Of a stretch of 64,000 bases of DNA, positions 21,538 to 30,614 are shown one piece after another (within the stretch, counting starts at the first letter, position 1; each line of letters begins with the position of its first letter). The translations under genes and the position numbers were made by a program. The stretch is from contig NZ_CP010427.1 of NCBI RefSeq assembly GCF_000815225.1, positions 1,488,001 through 1,552,000 on the forward strand, read 5' to 3'. The notes below the pieces were generated by a model, which saw nothing but the letters and a program-made list of their open reading frames with translations, was not told where the DNA came from and did not search any database. This DNA comes from Allofrancisella guangzhouensis (GTDB taxonomy: Bacteria; Pseudomonadota; Gammaproteobacteria; Francisellales; Francisellaceae).

Positions 21538-23276
21538 AATTGAATTGTTTTAATATTTAATGATAAGGATACCTGTCCAAGGAATTCTTCTTTCTGCAGC
21601 TGGTAACAAGCTTTGATAGTATCTCCGAAGTTTATTTTATCAACTATTTTACTATCGAAGGCGTTAAACCAGATTGCCTTAATTGACTGAGTATCATTGT
21701 AACGTAAAACCATTTGTGCATGACTTTGATCCTTGCCAACTAATCGAAAGTTTTCTACTATAAATTTATTGTAAAAAATTGGTTTCTCGAACTCTCTGCC
21801 AAAAGGTTCTAAAGTATCTATTTTGTCTAAAGTCTCTAAACAAAAATCACTCCCATCAAGTTCAAAATCATATTCTACATAAGGCTTTAAACTTAAACTA
21901 AGCTCAGTAACTAGTTTATTTATACATTTTTCAAAAATCTCATAAAAGCTATCAAAATCTTGTTTTTTAATAGTTAATCCCGCAGCACCTTTATGCCCCC
22001 CATACTTTAACATCAAATTAGGATTCGTATTTGCTATCATATCTAATATTTGTTTAATATCTATACCATCTACACTTCTAGCAGATCCTGATATTAAATT
22101 AGGATCTATCTGAGTTTGTGAAAATATAATTACAGGTTTACCAAATTTTTCTTTGAGTTTACTTGCTGATATACCATGTATACCTGTATGACCATTTTTG
22201 AGGAAAATGCACAAAGAATTTTTAGTATGATTAAGTTCTTGTGCTTGTTTCATAACCTCATCTGAAAGCTGTTTTTGGATTTCTTTGCGTTGATTATTTT
22301 GTTCTGTAAGGTTCTGGAAAATATCTGCTATTCTTTCTATATCACTTTCTAATAAAAAGTTTACTGAGCCTAGAGCATCAGCTACCCTACCATCACTATT
22401 TAATATAGGAGCTATACTAAAACCTATATATTCGCTTGATATTTTATCTCTATCAAAAAAATCCCAGCAATTTCTGATACCCCTCTTAAGCTGACTAATG
22501 CCTAGTTTAGTTACTATACGATTGTTGTGACTATTAGCCATACTAACACAATCTGCTACTGTACCAATAGCTACTAAATCAAGTAAATCACTTAAACCAT
22601 ACTCATTAGAGATAACCTTATTACTTTGAATAAACTTGCGGCGCAATGCAGCCATAAAAAGCCACGCTACCATACATCCAGCTATAGATTTATCAGGGTA
22701 CTGACAATCTACTTGAGTGGGGTTTAAAATTGCTACAGCGCTTTTAGGTGGCCCTTCTGGTGGAATACCATGATGATCTGTGACTATAGTATCAATACCA
22801 TTTTGCTTAAGAATAGCGATCCTAGCTTCATCTGTAGAACCATTATCTGCTGTTATAATCAAACTTGGTCGGACGTTATCTGTAAGGATTCTATTCATAA
22901 CAGATTCTGACAGGCCATAACCTTCTTTCATTCTATGACCGATATATGATCTGATTTTTTCTTTAGGATGATTAAAAATTTTAGTTAAAGCTTCGTAAAG
23001 AATTGCCTGAGATGTTTGTCCATCACAATCATGGTCTGTTTCTAAACCAATAATTTCACCTTGTTGCAAAGCAAGATAAAGCCTATCTACAGCTTTTTGT
23101 ATATCTTTAAATAAAAATGGCGATGATAAGTCTTTAATTGAGCCATTTATTATTAAATCTAGACTGTCTACACTTTGGGTTCTTGTAGCAATGAGTTTAG
23201 CTATAAATGAATCATATTTATTAGATATTAAATAGTCATAAACTTGCTTATTAATTTGTTTTTGCCTAACTAACAT
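21534..23276 (-). CDS. recJ: Single-stranded-DNA-specific exonuclease RecJ
   Basis: 5'-3' single-strand exonuclease of recombination and mismatch repair. DHH phosphoesterase motifs are intact: the first metal motif in TDHDCDGQTSQAI, VTDHHGIPPEGPP with DHH, and the DHHA1 region GHKGAAGLTI. The C-terminal OB-fold segment is also present. At 580 residues it is normal length. It starts seven bases inside the upstream permease gene and shares ATGA with birA, so the operon is translationally coupled throughout. Confidence 0.96.
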   Translation of the reverse strand: MLVRQKQINKQVYDYLISNKYDSFIAKLIATRTQSVDSLDLIINGSIKDLSSPFLFKDIQKAVDRLYLALQQGEIIGLETDHDCDGQTSQAILYEALTKIFNHPKEKIRSYIGHRMKEGYGLSESVMNRILTDNVRPSLIITADNGSTDEARIAILKQNGIDTIVTDHHGIPPEGPPKSAVAILNPTQVDCQYPDKSIAGCMVAWLFMAALRRKFIQSNKVISNEYGLSDLLDLVAIGTVADCVSMANSHNNRIVTKLGISQLKRGIRNCWDFFDRDKISSEYIGFSIAPILNSDGRVADALGSVNFLLESDIERIADIFQNLTEQNNQRKEIQKQLSDEVMKQAQELNHTKNSLCIFLKNGHTGIHGISASKLKEKFGKPVIIFSQTQIDPNLISGSARSVDGIDIKQILDMIANTNPNLMLKYGGHKGAAGLTIKKQDFDSFYEIFEKCINKLVTELSLSLKPYVEYDFELDGSDFCLETLDKIDTLEPFGREFEKPIFYNKFIVENFRLVGKDQSHAQMVLRYNDTQSIKAIWFNAFDSKIVDKINFGDTIKACYQLQKEEFLGQVSLSLNIKTIQL

Positions 23277-24376
23277 AAATTTAAATTAGATGTTTCTCGT
23301 TTACTTTTAACATGATTTCTAAACATATTAACACCAGACATAAACAATAAACCTAAAGGTATCGCAAAGAAAATACCCCATAATCCCCACATTCCACCAA
23401 ATATTAATATAGCAGAAACTACTCCCACAGGGTGCATGTTTAAAACCTCTGAAAATAATAATGGCACTAACAAATTACCGTCTAAAGCTTGTATTGTAAA
23501 ATATACAGTTAACATCCATACAAAAGTCATGCTAAAACCATACTGAAACATTGCAACCATTACCACTGGAATAGTAACTAAAACCATTCCAACATATGGA
23601 ATAATAACAGAAATACCCACACCAAAAGCTAATAATATTGCATAGTTAAGGTTAAAATAAGCAAACCCTATATATGTAGTAATAGATACTATAATAAACT
23701 CAATCACCTTACCTCGAACGTAATCAGCCAATTTTGGCTTTAAATCATTCCAAACGTAATATAATGCTCCATTTTCTTGTGGTAAAAATCCCTTAAACCA
23801 ATTAATTATTTTTTCTTTATCTTTTAAGAAATAAAAAATCATCAAAGGTACCAAGAATAAATAAATCAATGCTGAAAATAGTACTGGCAAAGTTGCTGCT
23901 GTACGTTGAAGTATAAATGAACCAACATTAGAGCTGAGTTTTTGCCAATCAATCGTATCAAACCAACTTACTACATTATTTATCCTATCTTCAGTAAGTA
24001 AACTTGGGTATTTTAAAGATAACTCTTCTAAGCTATTTTTTAAACTAGATAATGTATGTGAACCTTGTTTTATAAAATCAATTAACTGATTAATAATAAT
24101 AGGTAATAGTACAAATATTACCGATAATAAAACTATTAAGAAGATAATAAACACCAGGTAAACTAAAAATTTTCTATTTATACGTGTTGCTTTATGAAGG
24201 ATATTAACAAAAGTATCTAGTAAATAAGCTATAACTAAAGCCGCTAGTATTGGCGCTATATAATTACCTAGAAAAGTTAAAACTAAGTAAAAAAATAGCA
24301 TTAAACCAATAAAAATAACCGGCTCATTATTTAAATACTTTTTTTGATACCAAGACTTGAGTGTTGTAAAAATCAT
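23270..24376 (-). CDS. AI-2E family (UPF0118 / PerM-like) membrane permease
   Basis: A 368-residue polytopic inner-membrane protein with the pattern of the AI-2E exporter/PerM family: paired N-terminal helices, a soluble loop about residues 105-150 containing FDTIDWQKLSSNVGSF, and then helices with YFLKDKE, FGVGISVIIPYVGM, the conserved QALDGNLLVPLLFSEVLNMH block and GLWGIFFAIPLG. The substrate is not predictable. It is first in the operon with recJ, birA and epmA, overlapping recJ by seven bases. Confidence 0.9.
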   Translation of the reverse strand: MIFTTLKSWYQKKYLNNEPVIFIGLMLFFYLVLTFLGNYIAPILAALVIAYLLDTFVNILHKATRINRKFLVYLVFIIFLIVLLSVIFVLLPIIINQLIDFIKQGSHTLSSLKNSLEELSLKYPSLLTEDRINNVVSWFDTIDWQKLSSNVGSFILQRTAATLPVLFSALIYLFLVPLMIFYFLKDKEKIINWFKGFLPQENGALYYVWNDLKPKLADYVRGKVIEFIIVSITTYIGFAYFNLNYAILLAFGVGISVIIPYVGMVLVTIPVVMVAMFQYGFSMTFVWMLTVYFTIQALDGNLLVPLLFSEVLNMHPVGVVSAILIFGGMWGLWGIFFAIPLGLLFMSGVNMFRNHVKSKRETSNLNLC

Positions 24377-24491
24377 TACTAAAAGTGCTCTACTGCTCTT
24401 GCTAATTATTTTACCAGTTTTTAAAAATATATGTGCTTAATTTTAAATATCTAAATTCATTATCCTTGTCATAAGAATTTTGCATACTATT

Positions 24492-24530
24492 CTCCTTTTG
24501 AAAGGAGTAGCTTGCTTGCAAGAGGAGGTG
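24492..24530. repeat. Paired-hairpin repeat beyond the RTX gene stop (divergent relative of the DUF559 element ends)
   Basis: Two adjacent palindromes: a 16-base one at 24492-24507 (CTCCTTTTGAAAGGAG) and a 12-base one at 24511-24522 (CTTGC-TT-GCAAG), followed by the G-rich AGGAGGTG. The same order (Pyr/Pur palindrome, short spacer, CTTGC/GCAAG hairpin, G-rich block) occurs at the ends of the two DUF559 elements at 30.0-32.2 kb, but the sequences differ. It lies just after the RTX stop codon; no T-run follows on either strand, so it is not a standard terminator. Confidence 0.6.
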
Positions 24531-24539
24531 TGGCTGCCA

Positions 24540-27500
24540 TCACCCATTTTCAGAACTCTTAGGAGCCCACATTTCTAGGATTTCAGAATTATCCAATTCT
24601 GTAGCAATATGATTTTCAACTAGGGCCCCTCCAGCTATATCTGTATCTTGGTTTTGATTACGCTTAGCTTCATATTCAGCTATTGATAAATCTCTAAGCA
24701 TGCGTAGCGTTTCATTCATAGCTGCAAAATCATAAGTACTGCCATCTGCTAGTTTAGCTATTACCTTAGTTGCATTTCGCTCGCGGGCTTGCTCCTGGTA
24801 ATAGCGGGTCAAAATGTATCTATCCCCATCTTGAGTATCGTTTATAGCTAAATTATCTCCTACATCCTTAACGTAAGTGTCTGAGCCTTCTCCATCTTTT
24901 AAGGTATCATTACCGGTAATAATGTTATCATTATTACCTACTAAAACGTCATCTGCATCTGTATCTATTTTAATGTCGGTTTTATATAAAACTGAACCAT
25001 CAGCGAATTCAAATCCTGTAAGGTTATTGCGACCACTATAAAACTGCCTTACTTTTAAGCCTTGTGTTATATCGTCTCCAACCTGGATAATTAAATCACT
25101 TCCATCCTTCTTGAAAGACAAATCATCCTGAGTAATACCTTCCCCAAATGATATTGTATTTAATGTATTAGATCCACCGATTAAAGTGTCAAATCCATCT
25201 CCTAAGCTATATTTGATAGTGTTTTTTGAAGTATCTTTATTCAGGTAACTATTGGTTTCCTCCCTATAACTTCCGTAGCTAGCACCATTAGTAGCACTTA
25301 AACGAATGATATCATCACCCCTGCCAGCTTCTATAACATCATCACTTATACCTGTATATATAATATCATCGCCATCTGTACCAATAATTGGAGAGTTTAT
25401 TTGTTCAGAATTCTTATCTAATATCGTCCCGTCTGCTAATTTTATATCTTTGATTTTACTACTATAAAAAAATTTTCTAATCTTTACACCTTGGCTAACA
25501 TCATTATTTATATTTATTGTCAGATCATTACCATCTCGAATAAAAGATAAATTCTCTAGCGATATCCCCTCTCCAAATACTAATGTATCTCTAGCTTCTT
25601 TATATGAAACTTCTGAAATTATAGTATCAAAACCATCTCCCAGATTATAAATTATTGTGTCTGCTGAATCATCTGAATAATAGTTATAAAAACCATCTTC
25701 AAATACTTCTCCGTCATCTCTAATTAAATCATCGCCCTTACCAGCAATAATAGTCTCGGAGAATTTAGTCGATTGAATAGTATCATCACCTTGCGTTCCA
25801 TAATACGTAGGGCTTAAAAACTTATCATCTCTATATATAACTGTACCGTCACTAAATTCAAAACTCTTAATATGATCACTATCGTTCCATTTATTACCTA
25901 TTACATAATAGTTTTCTAAAATTAATCCTTGAGATTCATCATTATTTATATTTATGATTAAATCTTTTTCTTCTCTCCTAAATGACAAATTACTTAAGCT
26001 TATCCCTTCGCCAAATATAACTTTATCTGCTGTATTTTCACGGGAAGAGTAATTATAGCTCCCTTGTTTTATAGTATCTAAGCCATCTCCTAAGTTATAA
26101 ACTATAGTGTCATTAGTCATATAATTACTGTGGATAATATCATTACCTGCACCTCCAATAACTATATTATTTTCTCCAAGAGTAGTCTCGATATCAGCAT
26201 CTTTACTACTTCCTATAATCAACCTTTTTCCGTTTATAACTATACCACTACTATTCACAGTTCCAAATTGATTAAGTTCTAGCTGAGATAGTAAAGACAA
26301 ATCACTATCTCCTTCAAACAACTTATTATAATCCCATTTGTAATCACTAAACCCTTCACCTAATATACTTTTTATATTCGCTACTAAGTTTACTGTAGTT
26401 GCTATATTTCCGTCTGATTCAGAATATATATATTCATTTAATCTACTAAAATCAACATCTATCACATTACCATTTGTATTATATGTAAAATCTAATTTCG
26501 ATAGAATTTCTGGATAAGCTACCTGTTTAAAGATCGATGTCTCTATTGATCTTACAACATCATTGTATAAGCTATTTATTCCGTTGGTACTCATGCCAGT
26601 CACACCACCAACTTGACTCCAAGTGTTTACAAATATCTCATCTGTTAATATATTCTCCTGTCCTCTAGTTATAGCGTAACTTCTAACAACTCCTCCATAA
26701 CTTAGGTTTAATTGCTCGTTAGAAACACTCATACTTATCATATCATTATCTGTTAAAGCTTCTAACGTTTGGATTTTTTCAAGTGTGCGTCTAGTTTTAT
26801 CAGAAATGTCAAATTTAAAAGTAGTACCGTCCTCTAGTTTTAAATTTTCAATTTTTAGAGTATCTGAAAAATCTGTAGATCTGGTCCATTCACTAATTAA
26901 AACACCTACTTTCGACATATCTTTAAAGCTTTCTATTGGATTAGCTTTCATCTCTTTTAAAATATTGCCTAATTCATCATCTAAACTAGCCGCTTTGGAT
27001 AAGCTTCTAACTCGACCTATACCTTTGATTTCTATACCTAGTTCTTGTATCTCAGCAGAAGCCTCTACTGTATCATTAACAAACTCTCTAATAGCAGGCT
27101 CTCTATCTAAAAATAAATTACCAACCTCTGCTGTAGTTCCATCAGTTTTTGTGAAACTACTTATATGAGTTATATTTCCTGCTGCTGTATTTCTTACAAC
27201 TCTAGTTGCATTGAGATTGATCTCTTTAATCCCAGCTTCACTCAAGCTACTTAGTTCATCTTGCTGTGAGATACCATCTTGATTCTTATCCTGCCAGATT
27301 TGAAGCTTCTCAAATTCTTCATCTTTTATATCAAAGACCCCATCGGCGTTAGTATCTAACTCTCTCAATGCATCAAAGCCATTACTAGCTATGCTTCCAT
27401 CTTCTTTAATAGTATTATCACCAAATAACTCTCGACCTGAATCTATAGTTCCATTACCATCTATATCTCGAACTAACAGACCATCATCTGCACTTACCCA

Positions 27501-28952
27501 GCCTGTACCATGCTTTACGCTATGACCAGCATGGTCAAATAATACTCCATCTTCTACAGCTATTGTCTCGATGCCATCTCCGTCTAAATCAAAAGTTAAT
27601 GGGTCACCTCTTCGTACTATAACTCTCTCAGCGCTTCTAGTACGCTCTGCAATATCATATACTTGATCTAATAATACGTTTTGTGCTGTTGTAAAGTCCA
27701 AACCTAATGCTGTCTCTATTATGCCTTTGATAAAACTATTATCTTTAAGTGACTCAACAAACTGCTCTTTAACCTCTATACTTTGATCTGATACAGCTTC
27801 AGTAAGGTTACTAACTATAGCAACTCCCTGCTCACCTCCAAGAGACTCTTGAATAAACTCATAGTTCTCAAGGATACTTGCGTAGTTAGCTGCTACTGCT
27901 TGGTATCCCTCGGAATGACCTAACATATTTTGTAAACCTAAAAGTTCTGCTTCAGCAGCTGCTAGAATAGCATATGGATTCTCTGAGTTTGCTACTCCTA
28001 GCAGACTAGCTGCATAGCTTGTAACTTTATCCATATCACCCATACCAGATATTAGTGCTTTCATATCTGCTGATACTTCACTTAAAAATGATAGTCTAGC
28101 TGCTAAAGCTGTCTCGTTTAGACTATTGTCTTGGTTGAGGTAAGTTGTGTTAAATGTAGTGGCATTTTCAGTAACTATAGGAGCCATTGAATGATAATCA
28201 AAACCTAAAATACCTCCATCTGAAGATGAATATATTTTTTCCGGTGCGGTTATATGATCATTCCATCTCTCTGATACTGGATCACCTGACACACTATACA
28301 CATGCGACTTTGATTTCATCTCTGCTATTTGTGCTTCTGTCATACCTTCTGTAGACATATCAGCAAACCCTGGTGGATTATAGGCATATGTCTCACCCAT
28401 CTGTAAATCTGGATTTTGAATTACAGATTTCTGTACTGCAATAGCTAAAGCTCCTCCCAATGAATGTCCTGTAGAGGATACTTCTTGGATATCTGGTTGA
28501 TTAAGTCTAGCATTCTCTAAAAGCTTTTGAGCTGATCCTAGCTGAGATACCTCATAACTATCACTAAAAATATTATCAATACCCATTGCTACATCTGTAG
28601 CTATATCAGTGACACTAGTAATTTCAGTACCTCTATTAACTACCATTGCTTTATCACTTGCTCCTTTAGGGCTTACAACCATGCCAGCATAGCCATTTAA
28701 GTTATCTCCTGATATAGCTGCTACGTTGTATTCTTGTATTTCCCTGACAACATCTGGGTTACTATTTAGATATGCTTTAGTATCAGCATCGACGCTATCC
28801 CTAAATACAAATTCACCTTTATCATTCTTTGTATAAAACTGGTCATAAACAGTTTGAGAACCATCGTTACTTTGGACTTCATTAATATTTAAAGCATCTG
28901 AATACATTAAGTTACTTAACTTTGCTGATATATCTTTGTTAAAACTACTCAT
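24540..28952 (-). CDS. RTX protein with N-terminal class-3 lipase domain (type I secretion substrate)
   Basis: A protein of 1,470 residues from the preferred ATG at 28952 (a GTG at 28958 would give 1,472; AGGGAGAG is better spaced for the ATG). Numbering here is from the GTG form. Residues about 80-260 form an alpha/beta-hydrolase: VVNRGTE oxyanion loop, nucleophile GHSLGG (Ser166), then SGDPVS (Asp226) and FDYHS (His256). Residues about 450-600 hold Ca-loop motifs (DLDGDGIET, DIDGNGTIDSGRELFGD, DTNADGVFD, DKNQDGISQQDE). The last third has scattered RTX nonapeptides (GGAGNDII, GTQGDDTI, AGKGDDLI, GTDGDDII, AGRGDDII) alternating with LGDGxDTI and FGEGIS-x-x-x-LSF units. There is no N-terminal signal, as expected for HlyB/HlyD export. 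Its host or target is unknown. Confidence 0.9.
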   Translation of the reverse strand: MSSFNKDISAKLSNLMYSDALNINEVQSNDGSQTVYDQFYTKNDKGEFVFRDSVDADTKAYLNSNPDVVREIQEYNVAAISGDNLNGYAGMVVSPKGASDKAMVVNRGTEITSVTDIATDVAMGIDNIFSDSYEVSQLGSAQKLLENARLNQPDIQEVSSTGHSLGGALAIAVQKSVIQNPDLQMGETYAYNPPGFADMSTEGMTEAQIAEMKSKSHVYSVSGDPVSERWNDHITAPEKIYSSSDGGILGFDYHSMAPIVTENATTFNTTYLNQDNSLNETALAARLSFLSEVSADMKALISGMGDMDKVTSYAASLLGVANSENPYAILAAAEAELLGLQNMLGHSEGYQAVAANYASILENYEFIQESLGGEQGVAIVSNLTEAVSDQSIEVKEQFVESLKDNSFIKGIIETALGLDFTTAQNVLLDQVYDIAERTRSAERVIVRRGDPLTFDLDGDGIETIAVEDGVLFDHAGHSVKHGTGWVSADDGLLVRDIDGNGTIDSGRELFGDNTIKEDGSIASNGFDALRELDTNADGVFDIKDEEFEKLQIWQDKNQDGISQQDELSSLSEAGIKEINLNATRVVRNTAAGNITHISSFTKTDGTTAEVGNLFLDREPAIREFVNDTVEASAEIQELGIEIKGIGRVRSLSKAASLDDELGNILKEMKANPIESFKDMSKVGVLISEWTRSTDFSDTLKIENLKLEDGTTFKFDISDKTRRTLEKIQTLEALTDNDMISMSVSNEQLNLSYGGVVRSYAITRGQENILTDEIFVNTWSQVGGVTGMSTNGINSLYNDVVRSIETSIFKQVAYPEILSKLDFTYNTNGNVIDVDFSRLNEYIYSESDGNIATTVNLVANIKSILGEGFSDYKWDYNKLFEGDSDLSLLSQLELNQFGTVNSSGIVINGKRLIIGSSKDADIETTLGENNIVIGGAGNDIIHSNYMTNDTIVYNLGDGLDTIKQGSYNYSSRENTADKVIFGEGISLSNLSFRREEKDLIININNDESQGLILENYYVIGNKWNDSDHIKSFEFSDGTVIYRDDKFLSPTYYGTQGDDTIQSTKFSETIIAGKGDDLIRDDGEVFEDGFYNYYSDDSADTIIYNLGDGFDTIISEVSYKEARDTLVFGEGISLENLSFIRDGNDLTININNDVSQGVKIRKFFYSSKIKDIKLADGTILDKNSEQINSPIIGTDGDDIIYTGISDDVIEAGRGDDIIRLSATNGASYGSYREETNSYLNKDTSKNTIKYSLGDGFDTLIGGSNTLNTISFGEGITQDDLSFKKDGSDLIIQVGDDITQGLKVRQFYSGRNNLTGFEFADGSVLYKTDIKIDTDADDVLVGNNDNIITGNDTLKDGEGSDTYVKDVGDNLAINDTQDGDRYILTRYYQEQARERNATKVIAKLADGSTYDFAAMNETLRMLRDLSIAEYEAKRNQNQDTDIAGGALVENHIATELDNSEILEMWAPKSSENG

Positions 28953-28957
28953 GGTCA

Positions 28958-30013
28958 CTACTCTCCCTTACTTATTAATTTTTCTAAAGTTGTGTAATAC
29001 TTGCTATCTTTGAGTGGTGTATGTGCTCTTGATCTTGCATGCCATATACCTGAACACCCTAGGTTTGAGCATTTGTTCGGCACCCCAAACTTATCTACTA
29101 AACGAAACTCTTTGGCTATATCATTTAAGCTACTTATTCTATCGGCAGTTGTATTACCAGTTACTATTTTTTTCCTTGTTTTTATGTTTTCTACTCCATA
29201 TTGAGTATTACAAGCTTTTTCGAAATCATTTATCTTCGTACACGAAGCTAAATATAAATATCCCCAGGCATATTTTTGGATTCCCTCAACAAACCACCAG
29301 TCAATAGATGTTGTAAAATCACTCTTAACTTCTTCAAAATAGTTATCAATGTTAAAACCTTCAGGTAAATCATAAGTTATAACCTCTAGCTTATAGCTGT
29401 ATAAACCAAATGATCTAAGTTTAGTATTTATTTTTTCTGCCATCTGTAAAATCTTATAAATATCTTCTGCTGTCCGTGGTGCTTCTATGAACACACTTAA
29501 ATTACCACGAATATAATTATGTTTCTTTGCAATCCATTCCTTAGTTGATCCTGTATCAAACATATATCCTAAAGAAGCATCAACCTGATCATAGTATTTT
29601 TCTTTTTGCTCTTTACTCTCAAGCCCAGACCCAGGACTCCCTGAACCTAAACCTCCTATTATCAAGTAATTACCTCCAATCTTCTTAACATATGGATCAA
29701 ATATATCGCGCCATTGCTTGGATACTCTATCCCACATATAGCCATTAGCTGCTAGTCTATCTTGTTTAGGAAAATATGAGCCTTTATATGTGTAGTCACT
29801 ATCATTAGGCTTATACTCGAAATTATACCCACCCAAATTACTTGAGTAGCTGACATCCCAAACTTCAAACTTGTCACCTTGATACTTCTGTTCTAGACGT
29901 TTCTCTATTTTTTCTTTAACGTCTGGATAACCAGTTATCCAGTCTATAAATCCGCAATAGGCTATGGCTGGTATTGCTAGTATTGTTGCTAGTAGTAGTT
30001 TTTTGAGTTTCAT
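28958..30013 (-). CDS. Exported protein, tandem paralogue 1 of the RTX locus
   Basis: A 351-residue protein with a signal peptide (MKLKKLLLATILAIPAIAYC). Cys20 lies at the processing site, but Tyr at -1 does not fit a lipobox well, so lipidation is doubtful. The mature N-terminus (GYPDVKEKIEKRL to SSNLGGYNF) is nearly identical in all three paralogues; the middle and end diverge, here with YKPNDSDYTYKGSYF. No known domain is recognised. The stop codon shares a base with the alternative GTG start of the RTX gene, so it is the last gene before it in the operon. A role in RTX folding, immunity or surface attachment is possible but unproven. Confidence 0.75.
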   Translation of the reverse strand: MKLKKLLLATILAIPAIAYCGFIDWITGYPDVKEKIEKRLEQKYQGDKFEVWDVSYSSNLGGYNFEYKPNDSDYTYKGSYFPKQDRLAANGYMWDRVSKQWRDIFDPYVKKIGGNYLIIGGLGSGSPGSGLESKEQKEKYYDQVDASLGYMFDTGSTKEWIAKKHNYIRGNLSVFIEAPRTAEDIYKILQMAEKINTKLRSFGLYSYKLEVITYDLPEGFNIDNYFEEVKSDFTTSIDWWFVEGIQKYAWGYLYLASCTKINDFEKACNTQYGVENIKTRKKIVTGNTTADRISSLNDIAKEFRLVDKFGVPNKCSNLGCSGIWHARSRAHTPLKDSKYYTTLEKLISKGE

Positions 30014-30039
30014 TCATTACTCCTATTGTTAACTAAAAA

Positions 30040-30549
30040 TTCCCCTTCAAGTGTTGAAGGGGTGGCAGTCGCTAGACTGACGGGGTAGTACTTTTAACTT
30101 TTGTAGTTTACCCTCTAAATAAAATAACACTCCTTCAATATTAAATTTAACATCTTCATCTAATATTCTCTCAATACCCAAACCTAAACTTTCTAAATAA
30201 ACTTGCCTTTGTTCATCATATTCACACTTATTATTATGGCTAGAACCATCTACTTCTATTACTATATTTAGACTAGGACAATAGAAATCTACTATGTAAT
30301 TACCTATTATTCTTTGGCGATTAAAATCTAGATTAAGTAACTGTTTATTTTTAAGTTTATTCCACAATAACACTTCTGATAAATTGCCTGCTTGGCGCAA
30401 TTCTTTTGCTCTTTGCTTTAATTTAGAGTTATAAGGTAATTTAATATTCATATAGTAAAAACTATCTCACCGGATCAACTAAAAATGTAGATTTCAAAGT
30501 ACTACCCCGTCTTGCTATGCAAGCCACCCCTTCAACACTTGAAGGGGAA
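30040..30549. mobile_element. DUF559 element, copy 1: nuclease gene between 54-55-base paired-hairpin inverted repeats
   Basis: The left end is 30040-30094 and the right end 30496-30549. Read inward, both begin with the same 27 bases, containing CCCCTTCAA-GTG-TTGAAGGGG and then TGGC, and both finish ACGGGGTAGTACTTT. Between these constant blocks lies a small hairpin with a different sequence at each end: CAGTC-GCTA-GACTG at the left and CTTGC-ATA-GCAAG at the right (read inward). Pairing is kept while bases change. The unit encloses one DUF559 gene and is 510 bases long. Copy 2 lies exactly 1,660 bases further on. Confidence 0.75.
30047..30451 (-). CDS. DUF559 (Vsr-like) endonuclease-domain protein, copy 1
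   Basis: A 134-residue protein made of one DUF559 domain, a PD-(D/E)XK-type nuclease fold related to very-short-patch-repair endonucleases. Signature blocks: RAKELRQAGNLSEVLLW (Glu26), IIGNYIVDFYC (Asp55), IVIEVDGSSHNNK (Glu66, Asp68, His72). It differs from copy 2 at four residues only (positions 34, 44, 47 and 76). The gene ends inside the left inverted repeat and begins just after a 45-codon reading frame that crosses the right repeat. Its presence inside a secretion operon is explained better by mobility than by a role in secretion. Confidence 0.85.
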   Translation of the reverse strand: MNIKLPYNSKLKQRAKELRQAGNLSEVLLWNKLKNKQLLNLDFNRQRIIGNYIVDFYCPSLNIVIEVDGSSHNNKCEYDEQRQVYLESLGLGIERILDEDVKFNIEGVLFYLEGKLQKLKVLPRQSSDCHPFNT

Positions 30550-30602
30550 TTGTTCAATACCGCTGATACTTCTGCTGTTGACCCTGCTAATTGATTTGAC
30601 AT
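30462..30602 (-). CDS. Small reading frame (45 aa) crossing the right end of the DUF559 element, copy 1
   Basis: Starts MSNQLAGSTAEVSAVLNN at ATG 30602 behind a good GGGAG ribosome site and runs to a TAG at 30462-30464. The last 27 or so codons are supplied by the inverted repeat (SSVEGVACIARRGSTLKS) and inner element DNA. It may be the N-terminus of an older gene interrupted by the element, or a fusion peptide used by the element to couple translation to the nuclease gene, which starts 11 bases downstream. Copy 2 has the same frame with six extra residues. Confidence 0.45.
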   Translation of the reverse strand: MSNQLAGSTAEVSAVLNNSPSSVEGVACIARRGSTLKSTFLVDPVR

Positions 30603-30614
30603 AATTTTCTCCCT

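Noticed and set aside
26785-27168. 127-codon plus-strand open frame inside the RTX gene
   Set aside because: Shadow of the RTX coding sequence on the other strand; no ribosome site or recognisable product.
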